A stretch of 64,000 bases of DNA, from NCBI GenBank assembly GCA_000711775.1, contig ARYC01018434.1:16546-80545 (forward strand), read 5' to 3'. The notes below the pieces were generated by a model. The model made no database searches, was not told where the DNA came from, and saw nothing but the letters and a program-made list of their open reading frames with translations. The DNA comes from Oxytricha trifallax (taxonomy: Eukaryota > Ciliophora > Spirotrichea > Sporadotrichida > Oxytrichidae). Every line of letters begins with the position of its first letter. Within the stretch, counting starts at the first letter, position 1. Positions 10,166 through 23,144 of this stretch are shown piece by piece. A program made the translations under genes and the position numbers.

Positions 10166-12222
10166 TAATAATTTACTTATTTAATGAAGGGGTGTCAACT
10201 GAGATTTAATCAGGTCGATGTTAAGACAATAAGCCATCTGCATAAAGCTCTGCTTTCTTTATTTTTATTTATGTATTAACTTATATGATATGAAAAAATG
10301 TAAACTTACTACATTCTGAGGATGCTTTCATGTTTTATATTTAATTAATTTACACAAATTTTTCAAGTTTACATAATTGAGTTGAGATGTAATTATAATT
10401 ATAAGAAATACTTATAGAGACTAACAGTTAATTTAAATGCTCTGGAAAACTTCAAGTTTTCAGCTAAATTTGTTCATTCTTTAGTAATATCCAAATAAAC
10501 AAGTTAATATTTAAAAACCACAAAATTATACAATTAAAAATAATATAGTAAATGGTTGACTACAAATTTAATAGATCGTAAACACTTAAATATAACAAAA
10601 ACTTTCAGGAATATTATTAATATATTTAATAAATAAGAGAAAAGTGCTTAGTGCAAATCAAATAATATATAATAAAGCTATACAAAAATGGACTTTTCAT
10701 TTAGATTTTTTATCTTTTTAGTTAAGTGCCAAAGATGAACGTAAATAATTATAGAGTATAGGTGAATATGTTGAAGTTCATTAGATCGTTATAACTAGAC
10801 TTATTTATTTAATTTCCATTCATTAATCATCAAAATCTAAATGAAAATCTTAAAATAAAGAAAATCCGTAATCCTAAAGCAATTATTTATGGTAAACACT
10901 GTAATTATAAAAATAATATCAAATTGACTAAACTTTAGCATTATTAACTTATGAATGACATTGAAGAAGAGCACAGCCATGAATGCAAATAGTTCTTTTC
11001 CTATACTACATCATATTTCAGATAGTCTAAGGCTCAATTTCATTAGATAAGCCCTTCATAATCTATTTGAAAAACTTAAAAATTTCTTTAGAGTTTAAAA
11101 GTTTTTTATTCTCTTCACTAATTTTATTATTATGTTATTGATCTTTAGAGTAATATAAAAATCATTGTCCAAAATCTCATTAAGTTTCATATTGAAATTA
11201 AATTTCGCTATGATTCTAATTTCCTTGAATTTATCACATCATTATTTTTAAAATATCTCTATTGATTCAAAAATTCTACTTATTTAATGTGGCTTTGAAC
11301 AGCCTATTTTTGTATTTTACTTACTAAATAAAATTTTTCTCCTACATTTATTTCATTAGTGAAAGGTTTCTACTGTATCTACTAATTTATACTTCATCAG
11401 TAAATAAAAAGGAGCCAAACTGTAATTAAATCATATTTGTTCCATATAAATCGTGATAAAATGTCGCTTCTGCGCTCTATCTCGTTAAATTCTTTTAATT
11501 ATCACACATTAATCTCAAGCGCACCGATCAATGATTAACTAATAAAAATTCAACTTTACTTTTGCCTATATCTCTTCAAATTGTTTTTACCTTTTTCTTA
11601 ATGCATTTTTTTAAATAGGCTAAATATCAATCATTCTTTAATAATCTTATTTCGCCTTGTAACTATTGAGATTGCTAGTTGAGAAATTTATAAAGCGATA
11701 CGCTTTTTTGTGTCTTTGGTGGTTATAAAAGATTAGAATATTAATTTCTAACTCTAAACAATGGCTCTGATTTATTTTTAAGGTATTTAATAATTGAAGT
11801 ATACGTTTTTAAAATAATAAAAATAATTGAAGTATACGTTTTTAAAATAATAAAATTTAATTTCTAAAATTATTTTCTAATTTTATTTATGGCATATGAT
11901 AAAATTCAATACTAATATAAATTCTTAATGATATTATTAGATAATAAATTAATGTGTCAAATTTACCTATAATGACAATTTTCAATTCTCCTAACTTCAA
12001 TAGCAAGATAATTAAGAATCTTGGGAAAAAATTGTAAGCAATTATAGTTTTATATTTTAGAAGCAAGTCAAAAATAACTTTATCATGACTACTATTTCTT
12101 AAAAATTGAAACAATCAGTCTTTTCACTTCCAGTATTAGCACATTCTATGATATTTTTCTTTTTTAAATACACTGCAAACAATCAATGAGAATTTAAGTA
12201 GGAGTAGTAAATCCTTATGGAA
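10166..12222. other. AT-rich region, no gene recognised
   Basis: Apart from a two-copy 33-bp repeat near 11.8 kb I see only AT-rich sequence. The minus-strand frame at 11887-12114 is made almost entirely of Ile, Leu, Phe and Tyr codons and looks like chance. Confidence 0.5.
11792..11857 (+). repeat. Two-copy 33-bp direct repeat
   Basis: AATTGAAGTATACGTTTTTA occurs at 11792 and again 33 bp later at 11825, with the following AAATAATAAAA shared. A simple tandem duplication. Confidence 0.85.
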
Positions 12223-12520
12223 TCATGATTTATAATATGAAAATTTAAATTGATATTATTATATTTACATTAAAACTAATGATTTTTATACTAATTAAAA
12301 ATTGAAATCTAAAATTGTTTCTTCATCCTCATCATTGTTATCGTCTTCATCATCAATTTCTTTCAAGTATACTAAGCCCCTTTCTTTGTCGTTTTGCGAA
12401 GTACCAGTCCAGTGGCACCTGTGATCTTACCAAGCAGGACCACTGAAAAATTAAATTTTTAGATAGATTTTTTGTGAGTGCTGTACTTCCTTCTGCGTCT
12501 AATCTATAAGAATACTATTT
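12223..12520 (-). CDS. Candidate coding fragment with acidic tail
   Basis: On the minus strand a TGA-free frame contains WTGTSQNDKERGL followed by a strongly acidic run (EIDDEDDNNDEDEE) at about 12330-12365, and ends at a TGA near 12223. The region is richer in G and C than its surroundings. Acidic tails like this are common at protein C-termini, so it may be a macronuclear-destined segment carrying the end of a gene. No family is recognised and no start is identified. A chance frame cannot be excluded. Confidence 0.3.
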
Positions 12521-12545
12521 AAAATATTAAATTTTTGATTAAATT

Positions 12546-12891
12546 TATCAATTTTTAATTATAACTTATGAATATTTGACTTAATAGATTCTTCAAGGGA
12601 ACATAACTCGCAATGAATCCTTTAAAAGAATCAAATGTTTTATTAAATATGGTCATGTGAGAATGTGTGCTCGTTGGAGGAGAAACTACATGGAATATAT
12701 TAAAAAGTTTAGGTAATTTCTGATATAATTATTGCTTGTCCAGTCAGAATGATGCATTACCTAGATAATAGTCATTTTAGTCTTAAGAATTTGCAGTTTT
12801 TTTTATTATTTGTCAATGCTGATAGAATGTTAACTTAAAATACAATGAAAAGTGGTATAGTTAAAATTTATAATCCAACCTAAATGTATGA
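12546..12891 (+). CDS. Candidate gene fragment with two possible short introns
   Basis: A plus-strand frame reads through GNITRNESFKRIKCF and MCARWRRNYMEYIKKF. GT...AG segments of 31 nt (12713-12743) and 30 nt (12796-12825), similar in size to the TBE introns, would join it to NDALPRQQSF and KYNEKWYSQ before TGA 12889-12891. No ATG is evident at the 5' end and no family is recognised. Support is compositional only. Confidence 0.27.
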
Positions 12892-13009
12892 TAAACTCAA
12901 CTTTTTTCTGCTAAAATAGTCCAGAACTATGATGAAAATAATAGGAAAATTTAATATTTGAAAGAGAATAAAATAGAGCTGGTTTGAATAGGTAACACTG
13001 ATACATCCA

Positions 13010-13228
13010 ATGAAGATTTCAAAGGCAGTATTTATTCCAGAAATTAGTAGAAAAGCAGATTTAATTTATTAATTTTTCAATAAATTGCTAAACTATCAAC
13101 AGTACATTATATTCACAACAATCTACAAAATTGGCAAATTTGTATCAACGCTTTTAAGAGAAATAAAATTTAATGTGCTAAATTTATTTATTATCAGTTT
13201 AATTAGAGAAAGTGTTTAAATAAAGTGA
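13010..13228 (+). CDS. Short hypothetical ORF (72 aa, ciliate code)
   Basis: Opens with ATG at 13010 (MKISKAVFIPEISRKADLI) and ends with TGA 13226-13228; the frame is open upstream to about 12961. It follows the candidate fragment at 12.5-12.9 kb on the same strand and could belong to the same locus. No motif is recognised, and a frame of this length is expected by chance here. Confidence 0.2.
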
Positions 13229-15674
13229 TTAGAAGTGTTTTAACGGGTGATTTAATGATAAAAAAGTATTCAAGGTAAGCAACAAAAATTAAGTTTTATT
13301 TTTTAAGAATTAATTTTACTTGATACAGATAATTTTTTATTAAATGATAGCAACTATTATTTGAATACTGAATGATTTAATAGTTCCTCATACTACCAAT
13401 TTGAAAATTTTATAGATAATAAAATTATTTAGAGACAAATAATATTATTATAATGTGATGATAATTACTAAATATACATAAATCTAATATTTTACAAGAT
13501 TTAGGCTTTCATCTTATATAATTTTTTATGGAATAAATAATTGGAATTAAACTTAGCAAGATTCAAATCAACCAAAAACAAGATTATAGTTACTACAGAT
13601 GAAGCTCCTTGAGGTTTCAATTTGTTAAATTTGCCTTAAGCACAAACTGTTAAAAATCAATTTTAATATTCTAAACAGCCTAAAGTTAATGTACAATGTA
13701 TCGGTAAAAATTGCATAGTAGGAAGATGAGGTAACTCTGTATTTCTTTTAACAAAGACATTGAGAAACATCCTGAACAAAAAACATTAAAAATGTCATTT
13801 TATGAATCATTTAAGATATATACTACTACTTAATTCAATACTTATTTGATCTAAGCATATAAAAAATACGTTGGTATCAAGATAATCAAGCTAGAAATAT
13901 ATGAATAGGAAGTTCTTAATACGTATAATTTAATCCTATTTAATTTAAAATAAATTCTTTATAATTCTTTCTTATAATAAATATTATACAATGAGTAATT
14001 ATAGCTGAGTAAACAAAATACAAATAAAAGTGATTATTATATCAATTTCTTATTATATAAATAAAATAATAGTCATTCATGTTGCAGATATAAATTAAAG
14101 TGATCCAAGTAGTGAGTATTAAATGCATTCACAATATTTTTGAAGAAATTCAAGGAAAAAAAATCGCTCATCAGAAAGACTAAAGGATAGGTACTAGTGA
14201 AGCGCAGTTGTTTGGATTAAGCTCTGTTAAAAGCACCAGAGATATTTTATCTAAAATTTCTAAAAGCAGAGAGTGAAATGAGAAAATGATTTATAAATAA
14301 GCAACAAAAATCAATACAAATTCAAAGAAGTGAAAATGCATGTCAAATTATTTATTTCTTTATGATGAACAATTTATAATAGTATATTTAGTATTACTGT
14401 TAAAAATACATTCTAATACTAAAGTTCCTTTAGAAAATGTTTATAAAATTTAGTGATATCACAGATTTCATCATTCCCTTCAAAACTAACCATGATCTTA
14501 GACGGATCCCAAACTTTCTTTTTATTATTTTTTATTACAGCTTATACTAAATTTTCCATAAAAACAGTAAATGTATTAATGCCGAAAATTGTAAACTCAT
14601 TTTTCTACGGAATTAAAAACTGGATAGAAATTGCAATATAAATTGATATTGAAAACACTAAATCCTTTAATGTTAGGGAAAATTTTTTTTCTGTTTCTTT
14701 TTTCTAAGTTTTCTAAAATCTTGCCATCGTCATGTAAGATTTCAATGAATCAACATAGCTTTTTTGCCAGATCTTTGTATTTGCAAATCTGTAGCAACTG
14801 CCAGATCAATAAACTAACAAATTTATATTTTCTAATCTATTGAAATTAAATTCAAACTTGCTGTATAATAAGAATAAAGCTTAAAAATCATAGCAACATT
14901 ATTTATATTATACAAAGCAAAATTAATGTATTCTATCAGCTTGAGTATAAACGAACTTAAGTTCTTGAGCAAGCAATAATGGTCAAGTTCAGAGAAGATT
15001 CTCTTAATCTCTACGATTATCTTTATGTTGATGCCAGATTCGACAATGAAAACTGACAAGTTTAACTGTGTACATGGAAAATTAACATCCTTACTCAAGC
15101 TTCATTCAAACTAGTCAGTCGAAAATGAGGCAAATCTAAAAAGGAGATTTAGTACTTAGTTCAATAGTATAGCATTCAGTAAAATATATCTCATCTATTA
15201 AAACTCAAAGAAATATGTATGTTGATATCAATAGACTTATTGATTAAAAGCTCAAGCCTTCTAGAGCCACTTAATTTAAATCCTTATTATAATTTTTATT
15301 CAAGATTTTATACAAATATATAAATTTGAGTAATAGATAGAGAATCTTAGTATATTATATAAGGTAGACTAGTAAGGTCTATAAGTGTTGATTTTAAACA
15401 CTTAAATGAAAACGAAAATCTACTGGGTGCTTGTTTCTCTACTAGTTTTTAGTGCCTTCTGAATACTAGACTACCTAGAGTGGCTATCTCCAAGGTCTGG
15501 CTAAAATAAACTATGATAAGGTGAAATATTTGAATATTCTTCATATACTTATTTGCAATAATTTTAATTTTTTTAAGGGCATTAATTACCATAATTGTGA
15601 TACTAATGGAAAATGAGAAGCTCGTCAAATCAAAGCTTAGTATACATAAAAGTAGATAAATGAGAATTGTTTTC
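13229..15674. other. AT-rich region, no gene supported
   Basis: Several TGA-free frames exist on both strands (for example around 14920-15050, plus strand) but none carries a recognisable motif, and each ends within a few dozen codons. I see no repeat or structured element. Confidence 0.45.
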
Positions 15675-15682
15675 TAAAATTA

Positions 15683-16324
15683 GGGTATTGCCTCCAGGTG
15701 GGCCGCTAATTTTTTTTCTTCTCATTCTTATAAAATGTTTTAAAAATGATTTCTACATCAAAGTAACATGTTAAAACGTATTATTAATTAAGTCTAAAAT
15801 AATTATTCCAAAGAATCTAGATCAACCTAGATCATAGTATAATTTCACATTAATATCATAAAAACACTAGAATTTTAATAAATATTACGATGTTTTTATA
15901 AATATTTTATGAATAATATATTTGTGATTTCACTAATTTATTTACTTATATAATGATTAACTGATATAAAAGCATGAAGAGCTTTATAAAATGTTAAAAA
16001 ATAGATAATTATACCTCGACAATTGTATTACAAACTTTTATATCAGTTAATCATTATATAAGTAAATAAATTAGTGAAATCACAAATATATTATTCATAA
16101 AATATTTATAAAAACATCGTAATATTTATTAAAATTCTAGTGTTTTTATGATATTAATGTGAAATTATACTATGATCTAGGTTGATCTAGATTCTTTGGA
16201 ATAATTATTTTAGACTTAATTAATAATACGTTTTAACATGTTACTTTGATGTAGAAATCATTTTTAAAACATTTTATAAGAATGAGAAGAAAAAAAATTA
16301 GCGGCCCACCTGGAGGCAATACCC
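15683..16324. mobile_element. Palindromic element FB1 (642 bp) with 8-bp target duplication
   Basis: Arms of about 290 bp (15683-15972 and 16035-16324) are nearly perfect inverted copies around a 62-bp loop. The ends are GGGTATTGCCTCCAGG and its complement. Directly outside both ends is the same 8-bp sequence TAAAATTA (15675-15682 and 16325-16332), a target-site duplication. No ORF is visible. It resembles a non-autonomous foldback or MITE-type DNA transposon; an 8-bp duplication is typical of hAT-like enzymes, but the family is not proven. Confidence 0.85.
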
Positions 16325-16332
16325 TAAAATTA

Positions 16333-19300
16333 CTAAAATTTATTTGAGGATATGTGTGGAATGAACACTTGGGTTATTTAGAAATTTATCCAATTATTAA
16401 AATCTAATGATTTCTAAATAATTTTTCTATATCAATATAACGCTAATACTGTTTTAAAATTTATGAGATTATTCAGGTATTATAAGAGAAACATTTGCAA
16501 ACAGACTTTCAATATAACTTTAGGATAGCATGTCTGAAGGAAAAAATCAATTGCGATTTTTTGAGTTGCAGAATAAAAATTAGTCCAATCTTTCCTTAAA
16601 TTAATGCTTGTTAATGAGCAGAGTGATGATAAAAGTTTGAACACTCTTTACCAAAAAGCAAACTCTAAATACAGTAAATAGCAAATATATAAATAACTTT
16701 GACCATCTGAAGTCTGCATAGTAAATGCAACAAGCAAGAAAAACTAAGATAAAGAAGAGGTCTAGAAAGTGATCAAGATTTTGAAAAGTAATCAAGCAAG
16801 TAAGACCCTATAAAATACTAGACTCAAGCATCAACAGCAATCTTTTTCAAAAGTTTTCTCAAAGTAAAAATCAGTAAAGGTAAATACTGATAAAAGTCAA
16901 GTTGAGGAAGATGAAAATTAAGATATAAAAATAATTAAAACAAGAGAGCTGATAAATTTAAGAGGAATTTAGCAAATTTAATCAGATTAAGAGCATAGAT
17001 GAAGATAACCTCAGTTACTCCAGTGCATTGAGGGAGAAAAGAAAAATATAAGCATGAGTAGTGATTCTATAAATGCGACTCTTCAATTAAAAGCCAAATG
17101 TCGTTATAATTAATTTGATTATTAAATCATTTTATGATCACCAAACAGTAATAAATATTTAATAGCGATAATAGTTAATTATATAAATGTGAAGTACAAA
17201 GCCTAAATAATATCGACTTATTATTTTCAGAGAACAAAATAATGATATACTATATTAAAAGATATCGGACGAACTCAATCTGAAAGCAACTTTAAAAGCT
17301 AGTACTAATGAAAAGCAATAATGATAAACAATTACAAATAATTAATATAAAATTCAATATTAAAACTTTAATTTTAGTATTAACTGCTGAAAATGCCTAT
17401 ATAAAAATTATTAAAATAGCTAGAGACACTCTTGATTAGAAGCGGATTAATTATAATTATGACAAAATATTAAAAATCCTCTATAAAGCTTAGTTAATCA
17501 GATTAAATTAAACAGTTATTAACTCAGATAGTGGAATCTGAATACTAACTATCTATTTAAATATCTAAAAAATTATTAAATAGTCTATTAGCTTAAGAAG
17601 AAAAATTATTAGCAGAGACTTTATAAAAAAAAGCAATAAAAGAAGGAAAATGTGGAAAATGAGTCAGGATATATTAACAAAGCGTAATTGATTGGTCAGT
17701 TAAAGCAAATCATAGTAGGTGAAAATATTATTAGATAAAAAACTTTAACGAAGAAACTGTTCAGGTCAAATGATATCAAAATAAGCAATGTTTTATTATA
17801 TTTTTAGGTAATTATTTCAAGATTTTAGGAATAAATTACTTATAGGAATAGTTTGAGGAAATCTTTATAACCTTTTCATGTATAGGATGATAAATAAATT
17901 TATTGAATAATTTTTAATAAAACTCAATTAACTAGTGAAGTGAAAGTTTAACACTAAATTTAATCAAGAGTCATTTTAAAAAAAAAATTTTTAACAGTTT
18001 TAATAAGATAAAATCTAATTCATATTTTAAAATGAATTTTCTTTGAGGGTATTTATAAGTTCATTTTAAAAATATATTTTAACGGTAACTAAGAATTTTC
18101 AAATTTTTAAGTATATAAAACAAGGTAATCCAAATGATATTGAAAAATTTAAATTCCTCAAATATCTCATCACTTGAAACAATTAATAATCTGACCCAAC
18201 TAAAAGAAAATTATCTTTAAAAAAAACATCTATAATCATTAAATAATAGCCCAATTTCTACAGATTGATTTTATATAACTTAAAACTTCAATAAAACATT
18301 AAAAAAACCAAAGAAATAGCTTACCCATATCTACATATAAAATATAAATCTCCATCAACCCAATAATTAAAATGTTTCATATTATAAGATAAAATTATGG
18401 TTAAAAATTAAATAATACTAAGTAAATACTGTTTAGCAATAGAAATTTAATTGATAAGTAATAAGACAGGTTAATTACACCAATTAAAAAATCTATAATT
18501 AATAAAACTGGAAAAATAAACTAGAACTAAATAATTCTATACGACTTAAAGCTCCGTTAAATGAAAAAATACCTGAGAAAAGTGAAGATAGTATAAAAGA
18601 TGAAATAATCAGTGACTTAAGTTATTTATTCTAAAAGAAAGTCAATTTTTTTTGAATGGCTTACAAATGTTCATCTAGTAATTATTTATTTTTAGTCTTT
18701 TAAAGTAATATATTAGCACTCTTCCGTAAAAGTTAAGTTTACAAATAATTATCGAATTAATAACTTATTATTCATTGTTTAATGTGATAAGGTAATCATG
18801 TGCTCAAGGGTATATAAATATTAATTATTAGGAAGAACATCTTAAATCTTTTAATAATTATTGATATTCCATGTTTCATTTATCATTAATAACGATTAAT
18901 TCTCCAAAAATTAGACAAAAGGACTCTTTGTCTAAGCACAAATTGTCATATTAACTATTAAATATCTCAATAAATAATTGCAAAGAAATGTTGGATCATC
19001 CAGGTTTGTAGAGCCGAAATACATATTTAACATATGCAAAGAGAATTAAAGGTCATCAATGAAAAGGCTCACAAATCTTATCATACTAATGCATCTTTTA
19101 GCTTCTCGCTAAATTAATAATTTGTTAATGCCATATTTGGCATATGAGTTAAGCTTGAAATATATTAATATTTTAAATTAAATAAATTCTAAATTTATAA
19201 TATATATCAAATCTTATATCATTAAAAAATGCTGAGTATAAAATAAAAAATTTTTTTACTTACATTCTTTGATTTAAATTAGAAAGCTAATGTGCATTGG

Positions 19301-20479
19301 TGCCTTTCAGTTATTCAAGTAATTTCTATATTTAATTAATGCATTAAATATAATTTTACTAAGAAATAATTATGCAAATCAAGGATTCTTATATATCTAT
19401 ATAAAGTTTTGTTAATTCTATATGGAATTATACTAAAGTAAATAGATTTAAACTTGATTCATGAATATGCCTTATAAAAATTTTCTATCCACAAATTTCA
19501 TTATTTTAAGATACTTAGAACAAAAATCTATTAAAGTATTTAGTTGTTAAAAATCTTTATAGAAATTGAATTATATCGTAATAAAATAAAATATAGAGTG
19601 ATTAAAGCTGATAAGCGATTTAAAAATTTCTTCAGTTTTAAGTATAAAAATAATCTTATAAAATTAGCTTAGTGATATATATAAATCAAATTATATTAAA
19701 GAAATTAGGTTATATGATTAAATTGATGATAGGATTATTTTAATTAAAATACTATTTATATGCGTTACCTGCATTAAAAAAGTAGGTAACGGACCTTGAA
19801 TATTATTATAACTTTTAAATATTAAAAATGAGTAAAATTTTAATCAGAATATTAAAGATGGAATGCATTCAAATATGATTGTTTTAATAAGGAGTTAATA
19901 TTTTAGAATGATTCAGGTTCTTTGAATTTAGGTGAGACACCTAATAAATTATAGACATAGAAATGTGACAGTTTATTCATTAAACTTCTTTGAAGACTTT
20001 CTAGGTCAGTAATGAAAACATAAAAAATGCCTATTAAATTTATTCTATTTTATTATAATTTAAATGAAGTCTTAGAGAATAATCAAGCTATTAACCTATT
20101 GTATTCGGAAGAGCAGGACGATATTTCAAGGAAGCAGATAACTAAAAGAGAAAAAAAGTTAAAGAAATGGTAATGATTAATTGGTAGTTGCACAAATTTA
20201 TAAGAGTCATTCTCATGATGAACTTTACAAGACAATCAGTCTCTGATAATATTATTAAATTATTATTTAATTCTCATCATATATTCAATCTTCTTCCTTA
20301 AATTCTGATTTTTCCGTGAAATGAAAAAGTTTTCTGCTCAGATTTCAACTTTATGATCAGGTATATTAAACGTATGCCATAGCGGCAACGAATATTTCTC
20401 AAGATACTGGACCACAACCTTAGTATATTAAAGCTTCCTTATTTTTAACTTCCCACATTGAGTAATTTTGTAAACCAAC
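16333..20479. other. AT-rich region, no gene supported
   Basis: About 4 kb of AT-rich DNA. A plus-strand frame around 16610-17050 is hydrophilic but contains in-frame TGA codons, and other frames look equally plausible. No repeat, RNA gene or mobile element is recognised. Confidence 0.45.
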
Positions 20480-20482
20480 ATT

Positions 20483-20592
20483 CAAAACCCCAAAACCCTT
20501 TCAGTAGTTTGATTGAGTTTTTAAATGATTTAAGTGGACAAATTAAGCATACTATATTAGAGTTTAAAAAAGGTTTATGTAGGGGTTTAGGG
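20483..20592 (+). repeat. TBE-B left terminal inverted repeat
   Basis: Matches the reverse complement of 24982-25080 with several substitutions and one gap. Shared blocks include CTTTCAGTAGTTTGATT, AAGTGGACAAATTAAGCATA and GTTTATGTAGGGGTTTAG. The two ends are more diverged than those of TBE-A, suggesting an older insertion. Confidence 0.85.
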
Positions 20593-20639
20593 TTTAAATG
20601 TAATGTAGATTAGTGTGTAATATAGGTGTTTTATTTTTA

Positions 20640-22093
20640 TTATTCACTCATACAGTACTTTTGCATTATTAGGCAACTTTCTAAACTTTATTTCTCGTAT
20701 CCAGTTATGATTTAATATATTGTATGGTCAGCTCTGTTATTAGACTTAATGATTATCTACTCCACCATATCTTTCATTTTACCTTTTATCTTATTCTACT
20801 CTATATATTGCTGCATTATCTGCTTTGAATCTTTCTCTCTTTTACAACTATAGTAATCATTTTTTTTTCTTGCCATATTGCATTCACAAATTATTGCTGC
20901 TAGAGCCCATATACTCCACTTAATATCACCATCTCTACAATCCTCTCTTTCTGGAAAGTATCTAGGAGTACCATGCACTTTGCCAAGTACTGAAGCTTCA
21001 ACTAGATATATTTAAATCTAAATTACTACTCTGATGTAAATAGTTAAGCATTATATTCTTAGGCTTCAAATCTAAATGAACATATCCTGAGTGTGCAGCT
21101 CCTCGATGGCTTTACAAACATTTGTAAGAATAAGAGGTAACTACTTTGGTATCCTTTAATCTTAAATATAGTACATTAATGTCATTTAGTATAGAGGAAG
21201 AAGAAAAGGTACATGATCTTTGATCAAGCAGAATAGCATCGAGCTTTATTATAAATCTGCACAATCTATCTCTTGATTTAGTAAGTGCTTGGTATTAATT
21301 TACGAATTCCATTTGATACTTTTCATCGCATTTGAAGTAGTTAAACTGTTATATCTTGTATGAGAATTACTCATCTGTTATAATTTTCTTCTCAAACTTA
21401 TCCTCAAGGATAAAATAACTTTCTTTACACTCTTTAAGGTCAATTATATTCAATATTGGAAGTTTAAGTTAATGCATCTTAAGAGTCATTTTTACTATCT
21501 CTGAGGCTGGGAGGTATCTTACTGCTTTAATAAGTAAATTTTCTTTCTTTTTTTTCTTTATTCCAAAGTTTCTAAAGAGTCTCTTGGCTTTCTTTTTTAA
21601 AGGAAGACCTCATCAGTCTATGGATCTCTTAACTTCAAACTTTTTTCCATGATGGTTTTTTTAGATAAACTTTTAGATCCCTTGAATGATTGTATTATTT
21701 ATTACAGTAAGGGCAGAAATATTTTCCATCTATCTTATCATGCTTAAGAGAGATTGGGCTTGTTAAAATGCTGCTCTAAGATATGGAACTTAAGAGCAGA
21801 TTAATAGGTGAAGTTCTTCTCACATTCTTCACATAAATGTAATGCTTTTATTTTTTTTTTATCTTCCTTCTCTTCAACCATTTTTATTGGAACTTTGAAA
21901 TTGAATTTCTTAGTTCTGCATTTCTATTTAACAACTGAATTGCCATTCAAAGACTGATGCATAAAGTTAGTAAATTTCAGGTTCGTACTTCGTTGAAGCA
22001 ATGCAAGTCTCAATTTTCTTTTGATTCATGAAAGAAATTTTTTGCTGGCTAATGCCAAGCAATGCCGCTTTTCTAAGTAAGTTATAGCTCATT
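20640..22093 (-). pseudogene. TBE-B 57-kDa zinc-finger/kinase, degenerate
   Basis: Homologue of the TBE-A kinase on the minus strand. The N-terminal block RKAALLGI (near 22.07 kb) aligns with CRAALLGA of TBE-A. The catalytic loop reads HLDLKPKN instead of HRDLKPEN (near 21.07 kb), the activation segment GTPRYFP instead of GTPGYFP, and WSIWALAAIICE matches the following helix (20796-20978). Several frame changes are needed to join the blocks, and the loss of the HRD Arg and the PEN Glu argues against activity. The start and end given are approximate. Confidence 0.8.
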
Positions 22094-22293
22094 TTTTAAT
22101 GCAATTATTAATTATACAAGCTGTTTAAATTATACCTTTATACAAAAGTAAGAGCATATCCTCAAAGATTTAAAGAGGTTTAATGAGAACAGTATACGAG
22201 AAATTGGCCTTATATTTCTTAATTTTAATGATAATTTATATACTTATTCATCCATTTTATTCATTAAAATGCAACAAAATGTGCTTTGTGAAG

Positions 22294-22926
22294 TTAGGTG
22301 GTGCTCCTATAGCTGTTTTTGTAAATTTAGGAGAGGAAGTTTTAAAATTTAATTTTTTGGCTAGCAGGTGATACACACCCTCCCCCTTAATGTATTATTT
22401 TATTTTTGTAGTCTGTCAAAGATTTTGAAGCTAAGCAAGATTTTCTTAAGAGACTTTTGTTTGCAAGCAATAGTTTTCGAGCTATGACAAAAACAAAGTT
22501 CAGTGATATGTCTAAAAACATCATAAAAATGTAAAAAGATTTCAAATTTATAATTATTTTTATCTTTAGCTTTCTGAAAATCATATTTTGTTAGGGGCTT
22601 TTATCTAATTCTGAGCAAAAATAAAATTTAATAATTAAATTTTTGCTCAGAATATGATAAAAGCCCCCCAAAATAAATTTTCAAAAAGCTAAAGATAAAA
22701 AATAATTTGAATTTTTTTTTACATTTTTATGATGTTTTTAGATATAAACTGAACTTTGTTTTTGTCATAGCTCGAAAACTATTGCTCGTAAGCAAAAGTG
22801 TCCAAAGAGAATCTTGCTCAACTTTAAAAACTCAACCTGAACTTGATGAAGAAAATAGTATATTAGTTAGCCAATTTTTTTAATGTACCTACTAATAGGG
22901 TTTTGAACTTTAATATAACCACCTAA
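22294..22926. mobile_element. Palindromic element FB2 nested in TBE-B
   Basis: An imperfect inverted repeat centred near 22630. The inner arms (about 22425-22630 and 22635-22845) match well around TTTTTGCTCAGAAT; the outer parts are more worn and may extend to TTAGGTGGT at 22294 and its complement ending at 22926. It lies between the 22-kDa and kinase genes of TBE-B, a place with no counterpart in TBE-A. The short frame at 22183-22371 overlaps its left edge and is not supported as a gene. Outer limits are uncertain. Confidence 0.65.
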
Positions 22927-23144
22927 TTAAATTAATTATTATTAGGAGCAATTTAATGGAGAAAGTTTATAAAAATTGATATAAAACTCTGAAACTTGGA
23001 GAAAGTTCCTCCATCTTTCTTTATATATGTGATGAAGGTTGACCTTAAGTTGGATCTCTCTATTTAGACGTAAGATTTTAGTAAGTTTAGAATGGATATC
23101 CATAATTTTAAATTTCATAAAATTTTATAGAAACTAGAAGCAAG

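Noticed and set aside
12900..17300. Reading TGA as tryptophan makes long, protein-like frames here and at 33.5-34.0 kb, suggesting a variant code with no stops.
   Set aside because: If all three stops are sense, every frame is open, and several frames look equally plausible. In-frame TGA was not clearly depleted where I counted (33484-34020: about 5 of 20), and the TBE genes in the same window use TGA as their stop.
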